From assembly GCA_948468595.1 (NCBI GenBank), contig CAOKIU010000018.1, forward strand, positions 1-36,055: 36,055 bases of DNA. Reading direction: 5' to 3'. How positions within the stretch are numbered: position 1 is the stretch's first letter; each line of letters begins with the position of its first letter. A model generated the notes under the pieces. The model was not told where the DNA came from, did not search any database, and saw only the letters and a program-made list of their open reading frames with translations. Position numbers and translations under genes: made by a program. The stretch is from an uncultured Christensenella sp. (GTDB taxonomy: Bacteria; Bacillota; Clostridia; Christensenellales; UBA1750). Positions 7,528-15,363 of the stretch are shown piece by piece.

Positions 7528-8204
7528 ACATGCAGGGCATTCTCACCTACCTAACCGATTTGGAGCGCAACAACAACCGGGAATGGTTCCACGATAACCG
7601 GATGCAGGAGCGGGCCGCGCGCGCGGAGTTTGAGGCGCTGCTTGCGGAGCTGATTGCCGCGCTCAATCGAGCGGGCGAGGCGCTGCCGCCCCTAAATCCC
7701 AAGGACCTGACCTTTAAAATGCAGCGGGATACGCGCTTTAGCCACGATAAATCGCCCTACAATCCCGCGTTTCGGGCGCATATCTCCCCCATGGGCAAGC
7801 TGCCCGTGCCGGTAGGGTATTATCTCCTGGTGCGGCCCGGCGATCGATCCTTCCTAGGCGGCGGATTGTTCGCGGATATGTTCAAGGACGCAACAAACCG
7901 CGTGCGCGTGGCCATAAACGACAACGGGGACGAGTGGGCGGCGATCCTGCGCGATCCGGAGTTTCAAAGCCGCTTCGCCGTACAAGGCGCCGCGCTCAAG
8001 CGGGTGCCGCAGGGGTTTGATCCCCTTCACCCGCAGGCGGAGTATTTGAAGTTCAAGAGCTGGTATTTGGAGGTTCCCGTCACGGACAAGCAGCTGCTTG
8101 GGGCGGATTTTGTGCGCGAGGCCGTGGATACCTTCCAAAAAATGCGGCCCTTCAACGCCTTCCTCAACCGCGCCCTGGAGGGCTTTGTGCTCCCCGAGCG
8201 TTAG
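7524..8204 (+). CDS. DUF2461 (TIGR02453) family protein
   Basis: 226-residue soluble protein of the DUF2461 family. The typical features are present: 'L..L..NNNREWFHDNR' at the N terminus, 'FKMQRDTRFSHDKSPYNPAFRAHIS' in the middle and 'G.YLLVRPGDRSFLGGGLF'. Biochemical function is not established for this family. It starts inside the sigma-factor stop (ATGA overlap), so the two are translationally coupled and the sigma factor may be co-regulated with it. Alternative ATG two codons downstream is possible. No membrane segment or signal peptide. Confidence 0.9.
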   Translation: MNMQGILTYLTDLERNNNREWFHDNRMQERAARAEFEALLAELIAALNRAGEALPPLNPKDLTFKMQRDTRFSHDKSPYNPAFRAHISPMGKLPVPVGYYLLVRPGDRSFLGGGLFADMFKDATNRVRVAINDNGDEWAAILRDPEFQSRFAVQGAALKRVPQGFDPLHPQAEYLKFKSWYLEVPVTDKQLLGADFVREAVDTFQKMRPFNAFLNRALEGFVLPER

Positions 8205-8274
8205 CGCTGTCCATGCGCCGCCCTCCATCGCATGGCATACTGCCGGCAACGCAGGCAAACGGGAGAAGCGCCAT

Positions 8275-8442
8275 GTGTTCAAGCAAGCGCGCGTACTGGA
8301 AATGCCGGCGGCTTCATCTGGCGCGTCGTTTTTGAAGGGGTTGTACGCCGTGATCACGGGCGTGGAAGGCGATGAGGTTCAAACATTGCCGCGCCCGGCT
8401 ACGACCAAATGGATCAAAATCTGTCCATTCGCCCCGCGCTAA
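8275..8442 (+). CDS. Small hypothetical ORF, 55 residues (GTG start)
   Basis: Not recognised. A GTG at 8275 preceded by GGGAGA (8 nt spacing) opens a 55-codon frame ending in TAA at 8440-8442. The protein has a hydrophobic centre (FLKGLYAVITGV) and a basic C terminus (TTKWIKICPFAPR). Codon third positions are mostly G/C, like neighbouring genes. It fills most of the 305-nt gap between DUF2461 and the Fe-alcohol dehydrogenase. It could also be the decayed end of a longer gene. Confidence 0.3.
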   Translation: MFKQARVLEMPAASSGASFLKGLYAVITGVEGDEVQTLPRPATTKWIKICPFAPR

Positions 8443-8458
8443 CCAACCACATGAAGAT

Positions 8459-8490
8459 GGAGCCTGCGATCCAACCGGATCGCAGGCTCC
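8459..8490. terminator. Perfect 14-bp hairpin between convergent genes
   Basis: GGAGCCTGCGATCC and its exact complement flank a 4-nt loop (AACC). On the plus strand the tail is GCTTCATT and on the minus strand ATCTTCAT. U-tracts are weak, but placement between convergent genes (stops at 8442/8204 and 8510) fits a bidirectional terminator. Confidence 0.7.
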
Positions 8491-8509
8491 GCTTCATTCA
8501 CCCCAATTG

Positions 8510-9682
8510 TCAGCGCATGAGCTGGTAGATCTTCAGGCAGTCCTCCTCGGTGAGCTTGACAAACTGGCCGGTGGTGCCGTCAGGGCCGCGCTTGACCTTC
8601 GCGGCAAGCACGTCCAGCTTGTCCTCGGGCACGCCCAATTCCTTGAGGGTCGTGGGCATGCCGATGGATTTGAAGAACGCGCGCAGCGCCGCGATGCCCT
8701 GAAGCGCGGTCTCCTCCGGGTGGAAATAGTCCATCTTCACGCCCATGACCTCCACCGCAAAGCGGCAGAAGCGCGGAACGTCATGCTTGTAGACATAGGT
8801 CATCCACGCGGGGAAGGCCACCGCAAGCGCCGCGCCATGGGTGGCATCGTACATGCCCGACAGCTCATGGGAGAGCTGATGGCTGGACCAATCGCCCACG
8901 CGGAAGCAGGACAAAAAGTCGTTGTGCGCCACGGTGGAGGCCCACATCATCTCGGCGCGCGCCTCGTAGTTGCAGGGGTCCTTGACGCACACCGGCGCCT
9001 GCTTGATGATGGTGCCCAGCACGCTCTCGCACAGGCGATCGGTCATGTCCACGTTGGGCTCGTTGGTGAAGTAGCGCTCCATGATGTGCGCCATGATGTC
9101 CGAAGCGCCCGCCGCCGTCTGGTAGGCCGGCAGCGTATAGGTCAGCTCCGGGTTGTAGATGGCAAAGGCCGGGCGGGTGAGGTCGCAGCCCAGGCCGCGC
9201 TTGATCCATCCGTCCTCGTTGGTGATGACGGAGGAATTGCTGCCCTCGGACCCGGCGGCGGGAATGGTCAGAATCACGCCCACAGGCAGCGCCTTTTCCG
9301 GCGTCGCCTTGCCGCAATAGAAGTCCCAAACGTCGCCCTCGTAGAGCGCGCCCACGGCCGTGGCCTTTGTCGAGTCAATGGCGGAGCCGCCGCCCACGGC
9401 CAGCAGATAATCCACCTTCTTTTCGCGCACCAAGGCGATGGCCTCGCGCACCAAGGAAAGATGCGGGTTGGGCTGCACGCCCCCCAGCTCGTATAGCTCG
9501 ATGCCCTGATCCTTGATGGATTTGACCACGCGGTCGTACAGGCCGGTCTTTTTAATGGACCCCCCGCCATACTGCATCAGCACGCGGGTCGCGCCCGCCT
9601 TTTTGAGCACCTCGCCGCATTTGAGCTCAGTATCCTTGCCGAAAATGACGTTGGTCGGCGCGCAATAGCAAAAATCCTTCAC
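8510..9682 (-). CDS. Iron-containing alcohol dehydrogenase (BdhA/YugJ type)
   Basis: 390-residue group III Fe-ADH, NAD(P)H-dependent, expected to interconvert aldehydes and alcohols in the cytoplasm. Seen: the nucleotide-binding GGGSAIDSTK loop (about 97-106), and metal ligands in ASDIMAHIMERY (Asp and His) and in SSHQLSHELSGMYDATHGAALA (two His), the classic Fe-ADH signature. The closest familiar members are butanol dehydrogenase A and YugJ. Start is GTG 9682 with AAAGGAGG 9 nt upstream. It is the last gene of the six-gene operon that begins at 14217, where it could dispose of an aldehyde or reoxidise NADH produced upstream. Exact substrate unknown. Confidence 0.9.
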   Translation of the reverse strand: MKDFCYCAPTNVIFGKDTELKCGEVLKKAGATRVLMQYGGGSIKKTGLYDRVVKSIKDQGIELYELGGVQPNPHLSLVREAIALVREKKVDYLLAVGGGSAIDSTKATAVGALYEGDVWDFYCGKATPEKALPVGVILTIPAAGSEGSNSSVITNEDGWIKRGLGCDLTRPAFAIYNPELTYTLPAYQTAAGASDIMAHIMERYFTNEPNVDMTDRLCESVLGTIIKQAPVCVKDPCNYEARAEMMWASTVAHNDFLSCFRVGDWSSHQLSHELSGMYDATHGAALAVAFPAWMTYVYKHDVPRFCRFAVEVMGVKMDYFHPEETALQGIAALRAFFKSIGMPTTLKELGVPEDKLDVLAAKVKRGPDGTTGQFVKLTEEDCLKIYQLMR

Positions 9683-9718
9683 GGGAAACAGCCTCCTTTA
9701 CTTTCACGTCGTGCGGGT

Positions 9719-10717
9719 TTAGAGGGGGATTTCCTCCCCCGTTTCCGAGGAGCGGTACACGCCCTTGAGGAGCTTGAGCACCGGCAAGGCGGATTCGCCG
9801 TCGATCCAGAAGGGGCGGTCTTCCTCCGCCGCCCGGTAAAAATCGCGGATGAGCGCCTCGTGACTGGTGCCCCAATACGCCTTTTCCCCCGCCGCCTGCG
9901 AGGCGACGAGCACGCGCGTATCCTGCCCCACCGTTTCATACAGGGTTTCGGCGTCGGTCTTGAGCGTCGCCCGCTCAAACACCAGCTCGATTTCCACCGG
10001 CCGGTCAATGCCGAAGCAGTTTGTGCAGTAGAAGTTGGCCGTCAGCCCGCTCTCAAAGCGGATGAGGCCATGGGCGGTGTCCTCCACCTCGATGACGTCG
10101 TAAAGCGCGTCGGTGGAGACCTTGCCGCGCACCGACGCGGGCTTGCCCGCAAAGTAGATCAGCAGGTCAAGGGTGTGAATGGCCTGGTTGATGAGCACGC
10201 CGCCGCCCTCGGTGGCAAAGCGCCCGCGCCAGCCGCTTTCCACGTAGTACTCCTTGGTGCGGTGCCAGTTGACCGCCGCGCGCAGGGCGAGAAGCTTGCC
10301 GTAACGGCCGTCCGCAATCGCCGCGCGGATCACCTGGGAGGCCTGATTGTAGCGGTTTTGGAACACCACGCCCAGCCTGCCGCCGGCATGCCGGATCATC
10401 TCCTGTGCGTCGGCCACCTCGCTGGCCATGGGCTTTTCGGTCAGCACGCGCTTGCCCGCGTCCAACAGCGCAATGGCCATGGGCGCGTGCAGGTAGTGCG
10501 GCGTGCAGATGTGAACCACGTCAATGTCGTCGCGATCCACAAGCTCCTTCCAGTCCGTGGTGTAGGCGCAGCCGAAGGCCTCCGCCCGCGCCTTGGCCCT
10601 GTCCTCCTTGATGTCAGCCACGCAGACCAATTCCACGTTATCCATCTTCTCAAGCGCGGTCAAGTGTACCTGGGAAATGCCGCCGCACCCGATCACGGCG
10701 GTACGCAATTTCGCCAT
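9719..10717 (-). CDS. Gfo/Idh/MocA family NAD(P)-dependent oxidoreductase
   Basis: 332-residue sugar or cyclitol dehydrogenase-type protein. N-terminal Rossmann fold: VIGCGGISQVH (GxGxxxxxH) at residues 6-16, then the family's EKPMA motif with the conserved Lys (about 94-98). The C-terminal half is the alpha/beta substrate domain with 'GGGVLINQAIHTLDLLIYFAG', containing the usual Asp and His. Members oxidise or epimerise sugars, glucosides and inositols. Start ATG 10717 follows GGAAGGGGAG; a start 17 codons upstream would overlap trmH. Second to last gene of the operon, so probably part of a carbohydrate pathway. Substrate cannot be assigned. Confidence 0.9.
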   Translation of the reverse strand: MAKLRTAVIGCGGISQVHLTALEKMDNVELVCVADIKEDRAKARAEAFGCAYTTDWKELVDRDDIDVVHICTPHYLHAPMAIALLDAGKRVLTEKPMASEVADAQEMIRHAGGRLGVVFQNRYNQASQVIRAAIADGRYGKLLALRAAVNWHRTKEYYVESGWRGRFATEGGGVLINQAIHTLDLLIYFAGKPASVRGKVSTDALYDVIEVEDTAHGLIRFESGLTANFYCTNCFGIDRPVEIELVFERATLKTDAETLYETVGQDTRVLVASQAAGEKAYWGTSHEALIRDFYRAAEEDRPFWIDGESALPVLKLLKGVYRSSETGEEIPL

Positions 10718-10730
10718 AAGCTCCCCTTCC

Positions 10731-11462
10731 TTACTTGCGGTTTTTCTCCGCGAACGCATTAAGGCCAATGCCCGCCGCGACCGCGAGGTTTAGGCTGTCA
10801 ATCCTCTGGTTGTGCGCGATGATCACGCCCTGGCCAAAGTCCTCCAGCTCCTTGGGCAGGCCGGAGGCTTCGTTGCCAAAGACCAGGGAAAAGGGCGTCC
10901 GCGCCGTCGTCCCCTGGTCCTGTAGCTTTTGCGCGTTGCGCAGGCGGAAGAGGTAGAACTCCCGCTGCCCGCAGTCCTTTAGGTAGTCTTCAAAGCAATC
11001 GTACTGCTTCAGTTGCAGGTGAAACGCCGCGCCCATGGAGGCGCGCAGCACGCGCGGATCGAACGGGTCTACCGAGGGGCGGATGACGGCCACGTTTTCA
11101 AACCCAAACCCCAGCGCGCTGCGCAGGATGGTTCCCACGTTGCCCACGTCCGAAGGGTTGTGCAGCACCACGTGATTGGCCGCCGGGTCCAACGCGCAGT
11201 CGTATTTATTCAGCACCGTCACCGTCCAGGCGTTCTGCTTGCCGGAGATGCGCTCCACGGCGCGCGGCGCCTCCTCCACCGGAACATGCAGGGCGCGGCA
11301 GGCGTCCATCAGCTTTTGTACGCCCGCGTTGGGATAGCCCGCCGGAGAGACGAGCAGGCAGCGCACGCTCTCCGGCCGGGCGGCCAACAGTTCCATGGAG
11401 GGAAACACCCCCACCGCGTAGGTATGCGCATCGTTCTTGTCATAGGCGCCGTATTTGGGCAT
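10731..11462 (-). CDS. TrmH/SpoU family RNA 2'-O-methyltransferase
   Basis: 243-residue SPOUT methyltransferase. The three family motifs are all visible: motif 1 'NPSDVGNVGTILRSA', motif 2 'LVFGNEASGLP' and motif 3 'DSLNLAVAAGIGLNAF'. The last two form the knotted S-adenosylmethionine site; the Arg in motif 1 is the presumed catalytic residue. Target (tRNA Gm18 or an rRNA ribose) is not predictable from sequence. ATG 11462 has GGAGGAAAATC upstream. It sits inside a sugar-catabolic operon (13 and 21 nt gaps), an unexpected place for an RNA-modification gene; it may simply be carried along. Confidence 0.9.
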   Translation of the reverse strand: MPKYGAYDKNDAHTYAVGVFPSMELLAARPESVRCLLVSPAGYPNAGVQKLMDACRALHVPVEEAPRAVERISGKQNAWTVTVLNKYDCALDPAANHVVLHNPSDVGNVGTILRSALGFGFENVAVIRPSVDPFDPRVLRASMGAAFHLQLKQYDCFEDYLKDCGQREFYLFRLRNAQKLQDQGTTARTPFSLVFGNEASGLPKELEDFGQGVIIAHNQRIDSLNLAVAAGIGLNAFAEKNRK

Positions 11463-11483
11463 GATTTTCCTCCAAAGTGTGCT

Positions 11484-12332
11484 TTAAATCTGATCAAGGA
11501 GCGCGCGCAGGGCCTTTGCGGCGCAGGCGAATTTATCCGCGCCGCTGCCGGGCACCTGGGCGTTGTTGGACAAGTGCGGTTCGATGGAGGCAAAGCCCTC
11601 GTAGCCCGCCTGTTTGAGTTGCTCAAGAATCCACTTGACCTGTCCGTCGCCCTGCCCCGCCGGGCGGTGCGCGTCGGTTACCGTGTCAAAGCCCTTGTCC
11701 AGCGCCGCCTTGTCCGCGGTATAGACGGAGTCCTTGACGTGCAGATAGCGAATGTAGGGCGCCAGCATCTCGTAGGCCGCCCGGTTGTCCACCCCGCACT
11801 GCACGAAGTTGGACGGGTCGTAGGTGCACAGGATCTCGCCCGGGAAGGCGGTGAGGATGTCCAGGCAGCGCTCGGGCGTATCGCCGTAGATGAACTTCTC
11901 GTTTTCGTGCAGCAGCTTCACACCGCTGCCCTTGGCCGCCTCCACAAACGCGGCCAAGCGGCCGAGCGCCTCGTCCCGGTAGGCCGCGGGGTCCTTGCCC
12001 TCGGGGATGTAGAAGGAAAAGAGCCGGATATAGCGCGTCTCCATCGCGTGGGCGACCTCGATGAGGTTCTTGAACGATTCCAAATGCGGGGCAAAGTCCT
12101 CCTCCACGCCGATCTTGCCCATGGGCGAGCCCAGCGCGGAGACCCCGAAGCCGCGGTCCCGCATGCGCGTGCGCACGCGCCTTGCCTCCTGGGGCGTAAA
12201 GTCGGCAATGTTCTTCCCGTCGATGCCGCGGGTCTCGATGTAGCGGATGTTCAGGCGCTCCAATACGTCCATCTGCACATCCAGCGCGGCGTCAATCTCG
12301 TCGCCAAAGCCCGTCAGGATGAATTCCGCCAT
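11484..12332 (-). CDS. Sugar phosphate isomerase/epimerase (xylose isomerase-like TIM barrel)
   Basis: 282-residue protein of the AP-endonuclease-2/xylose-isomerase-like TIM barrel superfamily. Seen: 'TGFGDEI' at the N terminus, 'LLHENEKF' (metal-binding Glu), 'CTYDPSNFVQ' (Asp), 'YLHVKDS' (His, Asp) and 'FASIEPH' (terminal Glu). These are the metal-site elements of IolE/IolI/hydroxypyruvate-isomerase-type enzymes. Such proteins commonly pair with Gfo/Idh/MocA oxidoreductases, as here two genes downstream, in oxidation and epimerisation of sugars or inositols. ATG 12332 follows GGGGAGGAA. Cytoplasmic, substrate unknown. Confidence 0.88.
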   Translation of the reverse strand: MAEFILTGFGDEIDAALDVQMDVLERLNIRYIETRGIDGKNIADFTPQEARRVRTRMRDRGFGVSALGSPMGKIGVEEDFAPHLESFKNLIEVAHAMETRYIRLFSFYIPEGKDPAAYRDEALGRLAAFVEAAKGSGVKLLHENEKFIYGDTPERCLDILTAFPGEILCTYDPSNFVQCGVDNRAAYEMLAPYIRYLHVKDSVYTADKAALDKGFDTVTDAHRPAGQGDGQVKWILEQLKQAGYEGFASIEPHLSNNAQVPGSGADKFACAAKALRALLDQI

Positions 12333-12346
12333 GCCGATTCCTCCCC

Positions 12347-13318
12347 TCAGCGCGCCTTCATCTCCAGCATGAACTGGAAAGTCATGTCGTTAAATCCCGG
12401 CAGGCCCTCGTGCCCGAAGTCCGGGTAGAGCACATGCCGCTTTTCGCACTTCATGCGGTTATAGGCCGCGTACTGCGTGGAGGGCGGGCAAACGTCGTCC
12501 ATCAATCCGGTGGCCATCATGACGTTGGCGCGGATGCGCGGCGCCAGGTTGCTCACATCGATGTAGCCCAGCTTTTCAAAGATCGCGTCCTCGCGCGCGT
12601 GCAGCGGGTCGTGATGCCGGAAGAAATTGCGCAGCTCCGCGTACGCCCTCTGGTCCAAATCCATGTCCCACACCCGCTTGTAGTCGGAAAGGAAGGGGTA
12701 GCAGGGCGCGGCGCGATTGATGCGCGGCTCCAGCGCGATGCACGCCAGCGTAAGGCCGCCTCCCTGCGAGCCGCCCATCGCGCCCACCCGCTCCGCATCC
12801 ACGTAGGGCAGGTTCATCACGATGCGCGCCAAGGCGACGGTATCCAGGAACACATTGCGGAAGTACAGGTTTTCCGGGTCGGGGTCGTCCAGTCCGCGGA
12901 TGATCAGGCCGTTCATCGTCGTGCCGCGGTAGGCCGTCCGGTCCTCGGAGAGCCCGCCCTGGCCGCGGCAGTCCAGCGCCGCCACCACAAAGCCCTCGTC
13001 CGCATAGCCGAGCTTTCCCGACCAATCGCCGCTGTCGGCGCTGTAGCCGTGGAATTGCAGCACCGCCGGGGCCTTGCCGTCCATCAGCCGGGGCTTTAGG
13101 AATTTGGCGTGCACGCGCGATCCGCCCACGCCGGTAAAATACAGATCGTAGCATTCGGCCTTGTCCGTCTGAAAGGCGGCGGGCACAAATTCCACAGCCA
13201 GGTCCTGCGCCTCCAAGTCGGAAAGGGCCTTCGCCCAATAGGCGTCAAAATCCGCGGGCCGGGGGCTTACGCCCCTATAGGTTTCCAATTGGGAAACCGG
13301 CATGTCGATAACTGGCAT
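12347..13318 (-). CDS. Acetylxylan esterase / cephalosporin-C deacetylase (AXE1 family)
   Basis: 323-residue alpha/beta hydrolase of carbohydrate esterase family 7. Catalytic elements are visible: Ser184 in GGSQGG, Asp274 in GLMDDVCPP, and His303 in FGHEG; the oxyanion-side FHGYSADSGDW motif is at about 89-99. Family members remove acetyl groups from short xylo-oligosaccharides in the cytoplasm. There is no signal peptide, consistent with action on imported oligosaccharides. ATG 13318 follows GGGAGGAG by 6 nt; an upstream in-frame start at 13414 would run into the preceding gene. The gene defines the operon as likely hemicellulose-related. Length matches the family. Confidence 0.92.
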   Translation of the reverse strand: MPVIDMPVSQLETYRGVSPRPADFDAYWAKALSDLEAQDLAVEFVPAAFQTDKAECYDLYFTGVGGSRVHAKFLKPRLMDGKAPAVLQFHGYSADSGDWSGKLGYADEGFVVAALDCRGQGGLSEDRTAYRGTTMNGLIIRGLDDPDPENLYFRNVFLDTVALARIVMNLPYVDAERVGAMGGSQGGGLTLACIALEPRINRAAPCYPFLSDYKRVWDMDLDQRAYAELRNFFRHHDPLHAREDAIFEKLGYIDVSNLAPRIRANVMMATGLMDDVCPPSTQYAAYNRMKCEKRHVLYPDFGHEGLPGFNDMTFQFMLEMKAR

Positions 13319-13332
13319 TCCCTTCTCCTCCC

Positions 13333-14217
13333 TTACCGGTCGAAGGTCCAGGTGCGGGTCCACTCCTGGCTCTGCTCGGGCTTGACGTCCACCTGCACGA
13401 ACACCTCGCAGCACATGCAGTGCTCCACGCCCCAGACCACCGCGCGCGCGGGAACAAAGCTATCGGTCTCGGTGATGGAGAGGGTGGAGTTTTTCGAGGT
13501 GAGCTTGTAGGAGTAGGGCGCAAAGCCTTCCTTAACGGTATCCAGAAAGGTCATGTAGGGCTTATCCGGCAGGCGGCGGAGCTTTAAGCACTGTTCCTTG
13601 TCGTCGCCATAGAGGTTGTCCCCCATGAACTTGCCGCCTTCCAGGTTTGCAAACCCGGGCACGCTCATGGTGTAATCGGGCGAGATGGCCTCTCCGCCCA
13701 GCGAAAGGAAGTTGTGGTTGTATTCCTGCGCCACGATGTCGCGCTTGCCGTAGTTGGTCAGCTTTGTGTGGATGGTGACGGTGTTGCCCGAAACCTTGAC
13801 GGTCTTCTCCTCTCTTCCGGCAAAGCCCTGGCAAAGGGCCATGTCGGTGACAAAGGTCACGCTGTCCTTTGCAACGGTCCAGGTCGTGGGGAACGGACGG
13901 CAGGGCTCGGGGATCATGAAGTTATAGGGCTTTTCGGTCTTGAGCAGGTAGCCGTTGCCCAGGCGGGGATACTCCTCGCCCATGCGCGCGGCCTCAATCG
14001 CCGCGGGATGCTGGTATTCCGAGCATAGGCCCGCGCCATAGCTGGTCGTGCGGCTCTGGTCGCGCTGCTCCGGCTCCGCAAACTCAATCTGCCCATCCAG
14101 CATGATGCTGTTGATAAAGCAATTCCAGTTAAAGCGCGTCTTCGAGTAGATGTCGCTGCCGGGACGAACAACCTGAAGTTTCAGCCGGTCTCCGCCGATG
14201 GTCCAAATCTCTGCCAT
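13333..14217 (-). CDS. Predicted aldose-epimerase-like (galactose mutarotase fold) protein
   Basis: 294-residue protein that I recognise only loosely. The pattern 'SKTRFNWNCFINSIMLDGQIEF', followed by a Gly-Leu-Cys-Glu block (GAGLCSEYQ) and later NYGKRDIVAQEYNHNF, resembles uncharacterised proteins with a galactose-mutarotase-like beta-sandwich. No signal peptide or membrane span. ATG 14217 has AAGGGG about 9 nt upstream; a start 11 codons earlier lacks a ribosome site. First gene of the operon 14217-8510 and 14 nt from the esterase gene, so it probably binds or epimerises the sugar handled by the pathway. Function is inferred. Confidence 0.6.
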   Translation of the reverse strand: MAEIWTIGGDRLKLQVVRPGSDIYSKTRFNWNCFINSIMLDGQIEFAEPEQRDQSRTTSYGAGLCSEYQHPAAIEAARMGEEYPRLGNGYLLKTEKPYNFMIPEPCRPFPTTWTVAKDSVTFVTDMALCQGFAGREEKTVKVSGNTVTIHTKLTNYGKRDIVAQEYNHNFLSLGGEAISPDYTMSVPGFANLEGGKFMGDNLYGDDKEQCLKLRRLPDKPYMTFLDTVKEGFAPYSYKLTSKNSTLSITETDSFVPARAVVWGVEHCMCCEVFVQVDVKPEQSQEWTRTWTFDR

Positions 14218-14270
14218 GATGCTTACCCCTTTAATTTTTATTTGGTGCAATTCGTATGAACCTAGTCACT

Positions 14271-14299
14271 ATTCTAGCACATCGTCCCCTCTTTTGAAA
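14271..14299 (-). promoter_or_regulatory. Putative promoter of the carbohydrate operon
   Basis: Minus strand TTTCAA (14299-14294), 17 bp, TAGAAT (14276-14271), about 50 nt before ATG 14217. It is back-to-back with the degV promoter. The -35 is weak, suggesting need for an activator or de-repression. No convincing cre site was found. Confidence 0.4.
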
Positions 14300-14340
14300 G
14301 ACGGTTGGGCGCGTTTGCGGACGATTTTTTGTGTGAATCA

Positions 14341-14369
14341 TTGACGGACGGAACCATATATGGAATAAT
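14341..14369 (+). promoter_or_regulatory. Sigma-A promoter for degV
   Basis: TTGACG (14341-14346), 17 bp, AATAAT (14364-14369). Transcription should begin near 14376, just before the leader hairpin at 14380-14433. Confidence 0.7.
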
Positions 14370-14379
14370 AGTAGATGTG

Positions 14380-14434
14380 AAAATCCCGTTAAGCCACGCG
14401 CCTTTGTGGCGGCGGCGCGGCGCGCGGGATTTTT
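14380..14434 (+). terminator. Terminator-like hairpin in the degV leader (possible attenuator)
   Basis: AAAATCCCG (14380-14388) pairs with CGGGATTTT (14425-14433). An inner CCAC...GTGG stem is enclosed, and a run of five T (14430-14434) follows the stem. It lies between the degV promoter and the degV ribosome site (14451-14456), so transcripts must pass it. No upstream plus-strand gene needs terminating here. Confidence 0.5.
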
Positions 14435-14463
14435 GATGAATAGATAGCAAGGGAGGATTGGTA

Positions 14464-15339
14464 ATGTCCTATATTCTCTTTACCGATTCCAACAGCGACC
14501 TTCCCTACCAAGACGTGGACGAAAACGACCTCAAAATCATCTACATGCCCTATTCCATCGATGGCAGCGATGAGTATTCCGATTTGGGGCGCGGAGACGT
14601 CATCCCGAATTTTTACGCGGCAATGCGCGGCGGCAAGACGCCCACCACCTCGCTGCTGACCAAGGATCGCTACATTGAGTACTTTGAGCCTTATTTGCAG
14701 GACGGGCAGGACATCCTGTTCATCTGCTTCTCCTCCGAGCTTTCGGGCACCTATGACAATGCGGCGTTGGCCGGGGAAGAGCTGCGCGCCAAGTACCCGG
14801 AGCGCAAGCTGATCATCATCAATTCCCGCAACGTATCCATGGGAGAGGCGTATTTGGCGCTGGAGGCCGCCAAACAGCGCGCCGCCGGCGTGCCCATGGA
14901 GGAAACCGCCGCCTGGGTGGAGGCGCACAAATACAATGTGCGCTACTGGTTTACCGTGGACGATCTGGTTTACCTAAAGCGCGGCGGCCGCATCTCCAAG
15001 ACAACGGCGGCGGTGGGGACCCTGCTCAACATCAAGCCGTTGCTGACCATGACGCGGGCGGGCAAGCTCATCTCCGCCGACAAACAGAAGGGCCGCAAAA
15101 AGGCCATTCACCAGCTGGTCAAAAACCTCAAGGCGGAGATTGTGAACCCGGAGCAACAGGTGGTCTCCATCCTTCAGGCCGACTGCCTGGACGATGCACG
15201 CACGCTGGCGGGTTATTTGGAAGAGAATGTGCCCGGCATCCGCTACCGCATTGAAAAGGTGGGCCCCACCATCTGCACGCACGCGGGACCCGGCACGCTG
15301 GCCGTGGTCTTCCTGGGCGCCGAGCGCGACCGGGCCTGA
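14464..15339 (+). CDS. DegV family fatty-acid-binding protein (FakB-like)
   Basis: 291-residue DegV protein. Family features: N-terminal 'ILFTDSNSDLP' strand and turn, 'KTPTTSLLT' followed by 'ICFSSELSGTYDNA' (fatty-acid carboxylate-binding Thr/Ser region), 'VEAHKYNVRYWFTVDDLVYLKRGGRISK' and 'KPLLTM..AGKL'. DegV/FakB proteins bind a fatty acid and present it to the kinase FakA to form acyl-phosphate for phospholipid synthesis; no fakA gene is in the window. ATG 14464 has GGGAGG 7 nt upstream; a TTG two codons earlier is too close to it. First gene of a two-gene unit with DUF1989, under a promoter and possible attenuator. Confidence 0.9.
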   Translation: MSYILFTDSNSDLPYQDVDENDLKIIYMPYSIDGSDEYSDLGRGDVIPNFYAAMRGGKTPTTSLLTKDRYIEYFEPYLQDGQDILFICFSSELSGTYDNAALAGEELRAKYPERKLIIINSRNVSMGEAYLALEAAKQRAAGVPMEETAAWVEAHKYNVRYWFTVDDLVYLKRGGRISKTTAAVGTLLNIKPLLTMTRAGKLISADKQKGRKKAIHQLVKNLKAEIVNPEQQVVSILQADCLDDARTLAGYLEENVPGIRYRIEKVGPTICTHAGPGTLAVVFLGAERDRA

Positions 15340-15363
15340 TGCCCCTCGAAAGGAAGCTTCCCT

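Noticed and set aside
8372..9496. 374-codon plus-strand frame opposite the Fe-alcohol dehydrogenase
   Set aside because: His/Gly/Arg-rich shadow of a gene with clear Fe-ADH motifs on the minus strand.
11013..12428. 471-codon plus-strand frame over TrmH and the isomerase gene
   Set aside because: Shadow frame; the minus-strand genes carry clear motifs and good ribosome sites.
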